Shown: piece by piece, positions 31,552 through 42,963 of the stretch
Layout of the letters: every line of letters begins with the position of its first letter
Numbering within the stretch: position 1 is the first letter of the stretch
From: Lineus longissimus
Taxonomy: Eukaryota; Nemertea; Pilidiophora; Heteronemertea; Lineidae
Assembly (NCBI RefSeq): GCF_910592395.1
Contig: NC_088326.1
Coordinates: 10,113,001 to 10,177,000 of the forward strand
Length of the DNA stretch: 64,000 bases
Reading direction: 5' to 3'
The notes under the pieces: model-generated
Databases searched by the model: none
Told to the model about the DNA's origin: nothing
The model's input: the letters and a program-made list of their open reading frames with translations, nothing else
Made by a program: the position numbers and the translations under genes

Positions 31552-32574
31552 TTATTGAAGCGAGTTTGGATCGTAGAACCTCGATTATCTTAGGCATGTC
31601 GTGTTGTCAAAATTCAGCAGGTTTTAGTCATTTCATGTATTGATTTCTTAAACTCCATCAATATAGCCGATTATACTGAGTTGCATTGGTTTGTGTTAAA
31701 TGCTTATCGATATTTGGTATGGAAGATGAAAAACAGTACCCTATAATGCATCATATGCCTAAATTATGATTTTAAAGATCATGACTGTACATAATGCAAC
31801 ACAAAAAAAGTATTTGTTTCATCGATCCATTAAGACTGATGTATTACAACATTGTCGAAACAAAGGCTAAGACGTGAAATAATGACCATCAGACAGAACA
31901 CGGTGTCGCCAATGCATTGCCTATCCAGATCGAACTGGTTAAATCTTGTCATCGACCATGTGTTTGCTATCTAGCTTGAATATAGCATGCTCCTAGAGTT
32001 AACCGATCGGTGTAAATAGATAATGTAAGCAAGCCGAGTCTGTTCCTTGTCTAGTGTTGATGAAATAAACGTTGGCATCGCCAATAAGTGATTATGGGGC
32101 ATTGCAGTGGATTGCCTCGATAATCAACCTTGTGGTCCTTGTCTAGCTATCTATGATGAAAATGTTGTCGTTCGATGTTTAAAAAAGTGATAACGAGGTA
32201 GGTATTGGCTGTCGCTCTAAACACCGCAATGATGGTAGAGCTAAAATATATATGAAGATAGCTCCATCCGAGCGAAGTTTGCTGACACAACCAGTAGGCC
32301 TACTGGCAGCGAGGTATTAATATCTTTTCTAAAACATCCGAAATGAATATATTTTTAGGCATCATCCGCTAAATGTACGCAACATAGTTATATTTTGGAC
32401 GTGCTGGGGCCCATTTGATTCTAATCTTTGATGGATGATGAATCTGACCTTATTTGATTAGCTGGAAGCCGGGTCTCTTGGTAAATCCAATGGCGGAGTC
32501 CTCCCCGACTGTCTGATCGCCATGCCATTTCAACCTGTTTGTTACATTATTTGCTTCTGATCAATTAAGGCAGT

Positions 32575-33320
32575 TACGAGGCGCGGCAAATCGAGAAATT
32601 AAGCGATGAGAAACTTCGTGGGATTTATTGATAATAAAAATAAACAGTCTGCTGTAGCTACTGTAGTGATCAAATGACGTCCCCAAGCCACAACGAGTCC
32701 TTTGCGTTTGACCTCGGCCACTTCACCTTCATCAAGAGCGCATTGCCGCAGGAAATGGCATATGTCAGCATGTATTGTTGTTTTGAAAACATCGGCCAGT
32801 GGTATCTGTTGTGCTGCGCAGCAGGGAGCTCTGGGTCTTGTTCTTGTATCAGCTCTCATTTCCCCGGAGAAGCTTGTGAAGTGTATCGCCCTTTTGGTAA
32901 TGCGATGTATACATACATGGCTAAACTCTGTCTTAGTCTCATTCACGAACAGATTGTGAGCTTTTTATAGGTTTCTCCGCTGCTACTGGCTGGAGCTGGT
33001 CCAGGAGTTTCTTTTCCTAATCCAGGAAATTAACGTCATCAGCATATTCTATTTGTAGTGGCAGGTCCAGGCTTGGGACTGGTGGGTTAGGCCTGTTGGG
33101 GCTTGCAAGTGTAGCAGCAATTTAGCAGGTTAAAGGGACTGGTGAAAAGGCGGTTGGCCTGTGGTGAGCCTAGTACATTGTAGTTTCAAACGAATCAGAC
33201 AGTTCGCTTTTCACGCCGATCCTTAGCTTCATCCCTGCCAGGAGGGATCTTACATGTCTCAAATCATGATCACGGAAGCCTGCTTTCAGTAGGACAACTA
33301 AGTTGCGTTTCCACCTGATT
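32575..33320 (-). pseudogene. Non-LTR RT relic, spacer 3/4
   Basis: YADD codons at 33035-33046; NETKTEFSHVCIHR piece at 32599-32946. The motif A end is cut short by a deletion near 33318: CACCTGAT joins directly to TGTTTTAC, removing the NMSRACD codons. Confidence 0.65.
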
Positions 33321-33810
33321 GTTTTACTTATCACAGGGAGTGTGACTGAGTTCAAGATCAAGATTTTTACCACGACTCAGCCACTCCTCTACATAAAAAA
33401 AAGACAAGGGGTATCTCGATTAATTCTCCATTAGTTTAAAAAAGACATACGAACCAACACAGAGTACAGAGGACGGTTCTGATTGGATGATAGTTATAAT
33501 GAATCGGACCAATCAAACGTCGTCTTCCAAACTGCCATGGGAAGCATTAGTGCAGAAGGTAGTGTTACGGAAAAAAGAGTGTTATCATCTTTCGTCTCGT
33601 CAAAAATTTTAGCGCGAAATCCTATATCCTCCAAATATACTGATCGTTTTTGAGTGGGAATTTCAGAGAGAAAAAAATGTTTCAGTTATCACGAATGAGA
33701 AAGGTTTGAAAGTAACGAGCAGGTTACAAAGGTTTACTTGCCACCCGATAGAATAATGGATCAGATGGAAAATTTGTAGAATATTCTATTTCTTTTAAAA
33801 ACCCAGTCTA

Positions 33811-34812
33811 TCAAGCATGAGAGCGGTGATAGAACTTAAAATACCCGTGGCCATTTGCTGGCCAGGCTAAAAAAGATCCGTTCCGGCCAGCGGCAATCAT
33901 ATCTACATCTGAAATTATCGTCGATTGGTAACTCTTTCTATAATACCAATAGTGTTGAAGATTCTTCTGAATAGGAATATAGGTCACAATAAAACCTTTT
34001 TTGCGCTTGTCTGGAGTCATCGGCATTATTATTTGGTTGGCACGGTCCCACGTTACGTGATAGCAACCAAGTCTACATCTCAAACCGGGCCATTTCAAAT
34101 TGCAAATTACATGTATTACCACTTTCTGCTGATAGTTGCTCCTTTTAGTAAACAGACGTACACAGTTCCAAATTGTGGCAAGTACATCCTTTCCTGCAGT
34201 TATGAAGACGGAATTCTGCGTTTGCAGTACTAACCGAACCAAAGTTCCTTGAATGAAGTGCACGTCCAGCTCCCTCCCCGTCGTCAAAGTGTAGTTGAAT
34301 TTATTATCGACACCCTTGTCAATATCAATCTCGAAAACACCAAGTGCGATGAAGGAACTCGTTCTTAGGCCATTTTTGCGTACGCGGCGAACGTATATAA
34401 CGAAAGCTTGCCCAGTCAACTCGATGTGTTCTATATGCAAAATCAAAACGAGCTCAATGTTCTGACTCTGAGTGGGCAGTTCCATAATGTAGAAACCCAA
34501 ATGAACGCCATTGCGATCAAATATTTTCGGACATTCCCTTGGGCTGGTTGTACTAAATATCACGAAATAGGCCTTCCGAATGTATAATTTATAGATCAAC
34601 AGATGCTTGTTGATTGAACTTCTAGAAGAGTTGAATAACTGTCTTGAGACATATCGCCCTCGATTTTGATAAATCTGATGGATGAAAGGGGATCTTCGTT
34701 TAACATAAACCCTTTCCACTAGGATATATATGTTAACATACTTGTCATAGTAGACCCGAATCGAAAGGAGAGCCGCCGTATTCCTAAAGATCTTGTCGAC
34801 TTTGTAACTCAT
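33811..34812 (-). CDS. Array protein family A, copy 4
   Basis: 333 residues from MSYKVDK to HRSHA. Distinct residues include NIYILVERVYVKRR, YVRRVRKNG, HFIQGTLVRLVLQT and AGRNGSFLAWPANGHGYFKF, the last altering the usual DGSFVAWP block. The upstream TATA-like motif is lost: the sequence reads GTCCTTTAAATTC instead of CCTTTTTATAAATTC on the plus strand. Confidence 0.58.
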   Translation of the reverse strand: MSYKVDKIFRNTAALLSIRVYYDKYVNIYILVERVYVKRRSPFIHQIYQNRGRYVSRQLFNSSRSSINKHLLIYKLYIRKAYFVIFSTTSPRECPKIFDRNGVHLGFYIMELPTQSQNIELVLILHIEHIELTGQAFVIYVRRVRKNGLRTSSFIALGVFEIDIDKGVDNKFNYTLTTGRELDVHFIQGTLVRLVLQTQNSVFITAGKDVLATIWNCVRLFTKRSNYQQKVVIHVICNLKWPGLRCRLGCYHVTWDRANQIIMPMTPDKRKKGFIVTYIPIQKNLQHYWYYRKSYQSTIISDVDMIAAGRNGSFLAWPANGHGYFKFYHRSHA

Positions 34813-35039
34813 TCTTGGCAACTTTTGTCCTTTAAATTCAAATTAAAGCTTGTCTCACATTATCAACTAAAAGTAACAATGGCATTTAAACGCTTTTGTT
34901 ACAAATGTGCGGGCTACCCAGTCACCTTCTTTTTTACAGCAGCGGTTTCCACAATATTGAATAACACACGAAATTGAAACATTCCAAAATTACTGAAATA
35001 TCACGCTATTCAAATTTCAATCCCGACTGGACCCAGGTG

Positions 35040-36330
35040 AGGCATGTTATACAAACGATTAGGTAACTATCGGCTGATTACATGTAAGTGGCCCAACGAA
35101 TGAAGTAACTCAAATTCAACTGATTATGTGATCCACGACACAAAAAGTAAGGAGAAATACCCAACCGAACACAAAATAAACCGATAAAATGACCTCATTT
35201 TCCTACAAGAGTTGCCACCGCTTCTTCCGTCGACTGTAAAAGTACAATAATTCTAAAGAGGCTACATCTCATTTCACCAGGTTGGTTGATTTGACCTACA
35301 TTTCAAGGTCACAGAAATCAACCATACTTAATTACATTTCACAAACAGTGGCACCTGTTATTAATATTTTGTCAAAGAGTCTTTACTTCGTTGATGTATA
35401 CATGGTACAGCGTTCGGTCATCCCAATATGTTGCAAACATTCGATGGAAGTGTCCTACCTTTAACGCCTTGCCAGGTCATGAATGTCAGAAAACAATTTG
35501 TAATTTGAATTCAATGACTATTTCTTTTCTTCTTACATACATGTAATGTACTGATGAAACGAAGGCAGATCAACTAAGACCTTTCCATATACAGCTATTA
35601 ACAGACAATGGAAGAAGCACTGTCAACGCGTGTATACCCCCTTGAGATGAGGTCACTGCATCAGTTGATTTTGTGTCACTTATTCGGTTTGGTCACTGAT
35701 AATCGTGCCAATGTGAGTCATCCAAACGGTTGGGCCGTTGGTCATTTATTTGGCTAATTTTGAGTCACTCAAAGCCCGTTACACACGAGGGACTTCTCAC
35801 CAACTTAGTTGGAATTTTAATTCATAACAGGAATCCAGACCAGGTAACTGATACTTTGCCCGACTGGTTGGAGTTGCTGGCTGCACTACCGACTTGTTCT
35901 ATTTCTTGACGACATCTTTTGTTTATATAAGGATTTTTTTGTTTATATAAGGAGTGTGGGGGAGAAATTTCCCCGTGTGATTCAGTCAACAACATAGTTG
36001 GGCCATATTTTGACTCCTTTGGCCTAAATAGTGCATGACCTAAATATTGCTGGGATTATGTCTTTCGTATGAGTGGGTGAACGACTCTCAACTTCCAGTC
36101 ACCTGTGCACCTGCTCTTAATTTCAAAACCAACTAAGTTGGTGAGAAGTCCCTCGTGTGTAACGGGCTTAATATTCGGTAAGGTCATGACCTAATTGGTT
36201 GATTTTGTTTTACGATTAGGTCGGATCACTTTATCGGTTGATTGTATGTTACTTCAGTTGATTCACTTAATTGGGCGATGTGACCTATCACTTTCGGGAC
36301 GAGGTATCCGTGCAGAGATCATTTTTGTGC
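35040..36330. repeat. Foldback AT-rich cluster, unit 4 (split by MITE)
   Basis: Left arm near 35090-35190, right arm near 35650-35770 and 36170-36290, interrupted by the 398-bp MITE. Words are as in the other units with more changes. Confidence 0.5.
35772..36169. mobile_element. MITE with perfect 41-bp inverted repeats
   Basis: Begins AAGCCCGTTACACACGAGGG; the first 41 bases (35772-35812) are the exact complement of the last 41 (36129-36169). The empty site in units 2, 3 and 5-7 reads GAGTCACTTAATATTCGG. Here TCA precedes and the right end runs into TTA, consistent with a TTA duplication bearing one change. No coding capacity. Perfect ends indicate a recent insertion; TTA target suggests a PIF/Harbinger MITE. 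Confidence 0.8.
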
Positions 36331-36975
36331 GGATCGATGCATTGCAACGCCTGGTGTGGAGACGAAAATCTACACGACGACGACACGCTGTTCGCACTCG
36401 TATACCCGTTCACCTTGTCTTCGCTGAGAACAACAAAGGTAGGCTACTGAAATAAAAAGCCGCTCACTCCGCTACAGATACAGACACGAATGCACTAAAC
36501 AAAGTTTGCTTTCAACGCAGTAAAATACCTCTGAAACCCCGAAGAGTTAAATTGAAAACCCGAGTGTTTTATGTTATTTCTGATAAATCTGATAAGAACT
36601 CACCACGATTTCTTTGATAGATCTTGTAGGAGAGAGAAAATAATACATGAACTGTCTGGCTCATATTAATCTCACCTTCTCGCTCCCGGATATTCTAACC
36701 TGATTTGGCCTTAAACATGTTCAATGACCCAAAATTCCAATGTGCATCCAAATCTTTAACGAGATGTGCAAAACGTGTGTGCGTCGCCCAAAGCTGCCTA
36801 AAGTGCACCACAGATTGATAACTTACTTTTAAAGCTGATCAGAGAGATACCTTTAGGCCCCGGGAGAAGGTCAGACAAAAGCACGTTAGTTGATAAAACG
36901 GCGTGTTTTCATAGAAAAGGGGAAATCCCAGTGCAATTCACTAGAAAACTATCGCGGGTACGTACAGTCCTCATG

Positions 36976-39340
36976 GAGTGCGTTCGATTACTTGTCTAGG
37001 ACATGTCCAAGTGTGGTGGTTTGCCGGAAGTCAGTAGTCGGACCTGGTCCATCATCGTTCGAAAAGTGGTGTTGGACATGTCTAGGACATGCCCTTCTAA
37101 CCCTCCTCGCTGATGGGGTTACTTGGGCAAGTGTCCCACAATGCATTGCAGCAACATGGCGTCGATGGCGAAGAAGCTGAAGGTTACGGGTGATAAATTC
37201 ATCTTCGGAATCGATTTAGGCCTATACGATCCGCCCAGAGTGTATTGTTTGCTGTAGCAATTGAAACAAGGATGTTTTAGCAAAATTTAGTTTATAAATT
37301 GACAGTTCAATCAATTGAATTATTGTTAGCGGATCGATGATGTATTTTTTTACATATCATGATATTGTACATTTACATTACAACAAGTGAAAAGTCCAAG
37401 AGAAAAGAACCTGGAGTGTAAATAGATAACTTCGTCTCACAGGCATCATTGATGGGCACTGTGTCATTCCTCCCTGACGTAAGGAAGGAAAGGCCCAAAA
37501 ATTGATTGGATTTCCGGTGATGCCTCTGTCAGCAGGTTCTTTCCTATGGGACCTCCTGGTACATGTTTATTTTTATACAACTTTTAATTGTTGATTGTTC
37601 TCAAAAATACATTTATAATATAAAATATATAGAATATATTTTGTTACTTCGATTTTGTTGCAGAACAGTGTTCGTGTCCGTCATTGGATAACTTGTACTG
37701 GGAACATCTCAAAATTGAACTTATCTCAGAAAAGACAGAACTGTTGCATGCATTTCTTTTTGAAGAGGGACTATAGGGTTGCTGTGGGTGTGGTGGGAGC
37801 TTGCAAAAGTCTTAGAGTGTTTAATTCGAAAAATCGCTTTTGAGGCTTTTTAAATGTCAGGCGAATCCACTTCTTGTTTGCGTCTTTTGGAAATTGTGTT
37901 TTTCCATTTCATGCATTGGAGAAGTTCTGTCTTTTTTCACATAAAACACTTGTGAGATGCATCCCAATCAGTAGTCACATTTAGTCTCTCCTGGCCAACA
38001 GCATTTCTAGTTCCCTACGTTTTTCAATTCCGCTGGTCCTGTGGTGGTGTGGCCTAGGCATAGCGGCATTCTCTTCATCTAATTGAAGTTCTTCTAGTGT
38101 ATCGTCATTGTTCTTCAGACAAAGGTTGTGCATGACACATGCCGCCAAAATAGAGTGGCACAACAGTTCGAAGTCGGAACAATCAAAGTCCCTTAGCCTT
38201 CTGAATCGTCCTTTGAGTTGTCCAAAAGCTCTCTCAATGACGACCCTAGCAGAGTTATGTCTCTTGTTGTACCTCTTTTGATCCCTTGTGATATTCCCAT
38301 AATCCTTATATGGGGTCATAAGCCATGGTTGTATCGGGTACGCCGAGTCTCCTAGGAGGAATTCATCCGTTTCAAACTTGGCTGCAGCCTCTTGGAACAC
38401 TGAGGAGTTATTGAAAACACGGGCATCATGTGTGCACCCTGGCCAGCCAGTATAGACGTGGGTGAAGGCCAGGGCATCGTCACAGACACCCTGTAGCACA
38501 ACCGAGTGGAATTTCTTACGGTTTACATATGAATTGGGATTCTTCGTGGGGGCTTTGATTTTTATGTGACACCCATCTATTGCCCCAATGGCCCCTGGAA
38601 AGTGACTGTACTTTTCGAATCCTTCAGAAATGTTCACTCTGTTCTCGTGACTTGGCCAGGATATTAGTTTCTTAATGAGGTTGTTCACAACGGCTTTGCA
38701 AACTCTGCGACAGATGCAGTGTGTTGTTGACCTCGAAATCCCAAAGCGATCAGAAATTGATCTAAACGAGTCGGGTGACCCAAGGTACCAGAGGAACACC
38801 AAGGCTTGCTTGCCGAGTTCAACTGGAGGAGAACCAAACCCATGTTGTCCCAGGGCGATCTCTGGACACGGTTGTAGTTCCCCCAATAAGACCTCAAATG
38901 TCGTCCTGGAGAGCCGAAAATGCGATCGGAAATCATCTAGAGACTGAAGTGGGACCGTCACCTCAGCATAGTTCTCAGTCCTTGGGACTTTGGCACGTCT
39001 TTCTTCAGGGAGGTGTCTCTCTAACGATAGGCCTGCTGTCCCAATGCTCTCACTGACAAACCTATTCTGTATTATTTGGGTATTTCCCCGGAAAAGGGCT
39101 ATAAACATGGCCACCATCGCCCTTTTGCGGTTCGCCTCCATCATGTCCATTTAGGACAACCAGGACAATGCAGGAGACCAGGACAGACGTTTAGTTACAA
39201 AAGAAGACCATAGACGGCGACCATGAAGCGCCATGACACTTTGCCCTACAGAAACCTCACATGCGTTCGTTTAGTGACTCATGTCTTGGGAGCCCCAGAT
39301 CGAGGTCGGACATGTCCTAGACAAGTAATCGAACGCACTC
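36976..39340. mobile_element. PIF/Harbinger DNA transposon, nearly complete
   Basis: A 2365-bp element with perfect 33-bp terminal inverted repeats starting GAGTGCGTTCGATTACTTGT. Flanks are ATG (36973-36975) and TTG (39341-39343); removing the element and one triplet restores CCTCATGATC-type sequence of the other units. It encodes one intact transposase. Harbinger elements normally also carry a Myb/SANT-type helper protein; in the left 1 kb I see only a 33-codon ORF at 37156-37257 (MASMAKKLKVTGDKF...) and a 62-codon frame at 37655-37843, neither convincing. It may therefore depend on a helper elsewhere. Confidence 0.9.
37981..39150 (-). CDS. HARBI1-like (Harbinger) DDE transposase
   Basis: 389 residues, one exon. 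An N-terminal region is followed by a helix-turn-helix-like segment (about 130-150, SISDRFGISRSTTHCICRRV). The DDE_Tnp_4-type nuclease shows AIDGCHIKIKAPT with D192, GCTHDARVF with D242, LLGDSAYP with D268 and VIERAFGQLKGRFRRL with E306. D192, D242 and E306 are the likely catalytic triad. The C-terminus has the typical HSILAACVMHNLC. No stop or frameshift is present and length is normal for the family. It would cut and paste its own element at short T/A-rich triplets, usually with a Myb-like partner. Confidence in family is high; activity is inferred. Confidence 0.93.
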   Translation of the reverse strand: MDMMEANRKRAMVAMFIALFRGNTQIIQNRFVSESIGTAGLSLERHLPEERRAKVPRTENYAEVTVPLQSLDDFRSHFRLSRTTFEVLLGELQPCPEIALGQHGFGSPPVELGKQALVFLWYLGSPDSFRSISDRFGISRSTTHCICRRVCKAVVNNLIKKLISWPSHENRVNISEGFEKYSHFPGAIGAIDGCHIKIKAPTKNPNSYVNRKKFHSVVLQGVCDDALAFTHVYTGWPGCTHDARVFNNSSVFQEAAAKFETDEFLLGDSAYPIQPWLMTPYKDYGNITRDQKRYNKRHNSARVVIERAFGQLKGRFRRLRDFDCSDFELLCHSILAACVMHNLCLKNNDDTLEELQLDEENAAMPRPHHHRTSGIEKRRELEMLLARRD

Positions 39341-39594
39341 TTGATCAGCATTCTATATCATGTATAAAGGTGTAGGCGTTCGGGTAGAATCTAGGCATCT
39401 AGGTGACATCTAGGCTGGTCACAACGATTTGTTGACGAAATACGGAATTCCTGTAGACCAGGAAGGGAAACTTAGTCGAAGACAATTGCTTTGTCATGTA
39501 AGTTGTTGATAGGTAGAGAAAACAGAGTTGGTATTTTGATTTGAACGCAGTAAATTGTGTTAGTTGCGTTGGAATATGAGGACACTGCGGGAGA

Positions 39595-40182
39595 TCAGAA
39601 AAGGATTAATCTGGAAATATCCTTTTTTCCTGCGGGGCCACTTATCCCAAAATCTGCAATTTCTAGAATGTATACGTCCAGAGGAATTTCAAGATTAACA
39701 GGGGGTGCATTCAATAATCTAACCTCTTTGACCATAGTTTCCCTGCTGTTAAGGGCTTCCTTGGGCTTCCATCTCTTGCAATGTGACCATGACACGAACC
39801 TACATGCATGCTTCCCCCTCCGATGATTGAAGCCAGCGATGGCATCATGTTTGGAACTCAAAACAGCACATTCTGGTCTTGAACGCGAATTTATTGGTAG
39901 CCAGTATTTGAGGGATATATCTTCACGCCGCACCCCAGCATTATAAAGCCGTATAAAGGTTATGCCTAAACAAGCAAGTGAGGTGCTCTCGCTTATACAT
40001 ATATGGAGGGCTGCAAACAAGATATTTCGATGGTAACCCCTCCTCGTTGTTGACGAAACACAAGTATCATTTGAGCTGATCATTTCCGATAAAACATTAA
40101 TAATACTATTCAAGTTCATTTCATTTGCTTTCAATGCAATCAGTGTATGTCGCTTAGTTAGTTCTAGTGGTCTGAAGTGCAT
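39595..40182 (-). CDS. Array ORF family B, copy 4
   Basis: 195 intact codons, MHFRPLELTKRHT to DISRLILF. Differs from copies 5-7 by LIALKANEMN, NVLSEM and TRRGYHRN. The insertion of the complete Harbinger just downstream (on the plus axis to its left) does not touch it. Unknown family. Confidence 0.42.
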   Translation of the reverse strand: MHFRPLELTKRHTLIALKANEMNLNSIINVLSEMISSNDTCVSSTTRRGYHRNILFAALHICISESTSLACLGITFIRLYNAGVRREDISLKYWLPINSRSRPECAVLSSKHDAIAGFNHRRGKHACRFVSWSHCKRWKPKEALNSRETMVKEVRLLNAPPVNLEIPLDVYILEIADFGISGPAGKKDISRLILF

Positions 40183-40367
40183 TTGGGAGTTCGTGTTGAC
40201 ACTCGGTGTGTGTTGTTGGCGAGCTGATCGATGTCATGCCAGAAGAATATACTCTGCTTTCATGCTTTTAAGATCTGTTCCCAATATCTAATTCGAACTA
40301 CATACCGTGCAAGATAAAAAAATCATTTTCGTCGTATACCATGTCCACAACGTCGATCTTGTTCCGG

Positions 40368-40539
40368 TGTAACATCTGTGGTTGTTTCCCATGTGTCAGT
40401 GTTTCCAAACAATAGGCAGCTAGAGAGACCACGACTTTTCAATAGGAGGGATACACAGAAAAACTTGTCAATCTATTTTTGAGCGTTCCCAAACAATGAG
40501 GGGAAACACTCAAAAACAGAAACACTCAAAAACATTACA
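40368..40539. mobile_element. Non-autonomous TGTAA element with CCGG TSD, copy 2
   Basis: 172 bp starting TGTAACATCTGTGGTTG and ending ACATTACA, flanked by CCGG on both sides (40364-40367, 40540-40543). The empty site GTTCCGGCTTGGCG is present in the other units, so insertion and 4-bp duplication are proven by comparison. Closely related to 11883-12053. Ginger-like by ends and target; no transposase. Confidence 0.85.
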
Positions 40540-40630
40540 CCGGCATGGCGTTTGCTTTGATAAAGTACTGATTTAATAAACCGGTGACACTGGAGTCTAA
40601 AGGTGGGCCTGCTGTAGGTAAAATCCGCAG

Positions 40631-41640
40631 GTGGTAATGCCATTAGAAAAGGTAAGGATGCCAGGTCCCCCTCTCAACACTCGGATATCGGAACAAAACC
40701 TGCCTTCGCCCCAGAGGCAGTCACTGTGGATCCAGAGGGCAATGAAAGATCCTTTTCTGAGATTGAAACCCCTTCTTAATTTTTCGGAGATATCGAGGTC
40801 AAAGAAAACATCAAAACATTTACATCTATGAGATTAACAGGAAGAAGGTCAAGCACAAAGAACAAATATCAAAAAACAAGACCAGGAAGGATGTGCAAGG
40901 GAATCCGCATAGTTTGGAGGATGTACTTTGTTGTCCGTCGTGGACCCGGAGAAGGCCCATTACATGTATGGCACTTATAGTGTGCAAATCTCAAAGTCGT
41001 CCATTTTGTCCGGTGGAGCCCGTTACACATCATTTATTCCTCGGTTCCCATGCGTTCCTTTATCGGGTAATTGTCCGCTGTGGAAGCGGTACACCTCATG
41101 GTCATCCGCTGCATGCCAGGTGGTAGTCGGGCTTCGAGCCTCGTCCACCGGACATCAAAGAGCATGAACTGACAAGTACAGGAAGAGGAACGCACTAGTT
41201 CCCAACAAAACGCATGCCCAACACAAACGAGCCGTACAACCAGGCGGACGCGGTTGTCTGGTGGAGTCTGTTCCAAAGTTTGTATATGCACAAAACATTT
41301 CTCCGGATGAAGCGAACCTCGCCCGTTCTTGCCTAACAAGGAAAGCATTCGTGGAACGAAAGACAAATAGGAAACGCATGCAAACGGACAACATCGGATT
41401 GGACTTTGCTCTCCGTTGGACGTCTGTTATAACGCAATCCGTCAGGGTGTGATCATGACTAGCGCTTCAGATCATTTCTGCATATTTTGGAAACGGAAGA
41501 TGCATGTAATGCACATTGATCGATCGATGCCGTCCAACAATTCCGATTTGGATAGAAATTGTTTGGCGACACCATGTAGTCCGGTGGTCACTGCGTCGTT
41601 TCCTGGCCTGGCCTGTGTCTTGATTCGAAGTAATTATTGA
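40631..41640 (+). pseudogene. Decayed plus-strand ORF tract, unit 4
   Basis: Single diverged 202-bp segment, VVDPEKAHYMYGTYSVQ (40928-41167), MESVPKFVYAQNISPDE (41261-41452), then 41416-41640. The last frame shares residues with unit 6 rather than with units 2, 3, 5 or 7. Confidence 0.4.
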
Positions 41641-42159
41641 AGCGAGTTTGGATCGTAGAACCTCGATTATCTTACACATGTCGTGTTGTCAAAATTCAGC
41701 AGGTTTTAGTCATTTCATGATTGATTTCTTAAACTCCATCAATATAGCCGATGATACTGAGTTGCATTGGTTTGTGTTAAATGCTTATTGATATTGGCTA
41801 TGGAATATGAAAAACAGTACCCTACAATGCATCATATGCCTAAATTATGATTTTAAAGATTATGAATGTACATAATGCAACACAAAAAAGTATTTGTTTC
41901 ATCGATCCGTTAAGACTGATGTATTACAACATTGTCAAAACAAAGGCCAAGACGTGAAAAAATGACCATCAGACAAAACACGGTGTCGCCAATGCATTGC
42001 CTATCCAGATCGAACTGGTTAAATCTTGTCATCGACCATGTGTTTGCTATCTAGCTTGAAAGCATGTTCCTAGGGTTAACCGGTCTGACATCGGTGTAAA
42101 TAGATAATGTAAGCAAGTCGAGCCTGTTCCTTGTCTGGTGTTAATGAAATAAACGTTGG

Positions 42160-42600
42160 CATCGCCAATAAGTGTTTGCGGGGCACTGCGCTGGATTGCG
42201 TCTTCAATCAACCTTGTGTTCTTCGCCTATTAAAAAAAACCGAAAATGTTGTACTTGACCGCTCAAGTTCTTGAACGTCTGGCATCTTCAGGTTTAGGCA
42301 AATTCCCAACACACTCATGACCAAGCTTATTTCATTGAGCATTACTGGCCACCATGTTGTCACGTCACTGTGAACCCCACGTACAATAAGTGACTGGAGA
42401 GTAAGCCACGGCCATTGATATTATTGGTTTGCTTCAGTAACTCACGTTTCGATCAAAGGGTAATATTTTCTTTTTTCATTTTTTTGCTTTGAAACGCCTT
42501 ATATACAGTTTTTAAGAACCCATGTTTTGATTAGAAAGACTCTTCGATATGATTTCCTATTGAAAATTTGGTAGACTATTCCAATCCTTGGTTGTTGCTG
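42160..42600. other. Type-B spacer before unit 5
   Basis: From the CAATAAGTG point the RT-containing spacer is replaced by a different sequence (CTTCAATCAACCTTGTGTTC, then CTTGACCGCTCAAGTTCTTG). The same replacement occurs before units 6 (first part) and 7. Nothing coding seen. Confidence 0.5.
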
Positions 42601-42963
42601 CATCGAAGCTGCGGTCACCGAACTTCGATGATAACTATAATACATCAGACCAATCAAACAACGTCTTCCAAATTGCCTTGGAAAGCAATAGTGCAAAAGA
42701 CTGATAAAATGTAGTGTTACGGAAAATAGGGTGTCATCAGTTATCGTTTCGTATGATATCTGAGCGCGAAATCCCATACCCGCCAAATATACTGATCGTT
42801 TCTGAGTGGGAATTTCAGAGTGGAAAAAAATGTTTCAGTTATCATGAATGAAAAAGTTTTGAAAGGAACGAGTAGGTTACAAAAGGTTTACTCGTAACCC
42901 GATAGAAAAATGGATAAGACGGCAATTTGTAGAATATTCTATTTCTTTTAAAAACCCAGTCAA

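Larger units (their letters stand above)
25555..33468. repeat. Tandem unit 3
   Basis: Same layout as unit 2 plus the truncated Harbinger at 28819-29569. It retains the roughly 400-bp segment (28401-28806) that is missing next to this insertion in units 5, 6 and 7. The interval 28001-28818 is otherwise non-coding with nothing recognised. Confidence 0.85.
33469..42600. repeat. Tandem unit 4 (with three private insertions)
   Basis: About 6.2 kb of unit sequence expanded to 9.1 kb by insertions at 35772-36169, 36976-39340 and 40368-40539, each absent from every other unit at that site. The truncated Harbinger site is empty (GGGAAACTTAGTCG near 39465). The right spacer (42160-42600) is of a second type without RT. 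Non-coding intervals 36270-36975 and 41641-42600 hold nothing recognisable. Confidence 0.85.
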
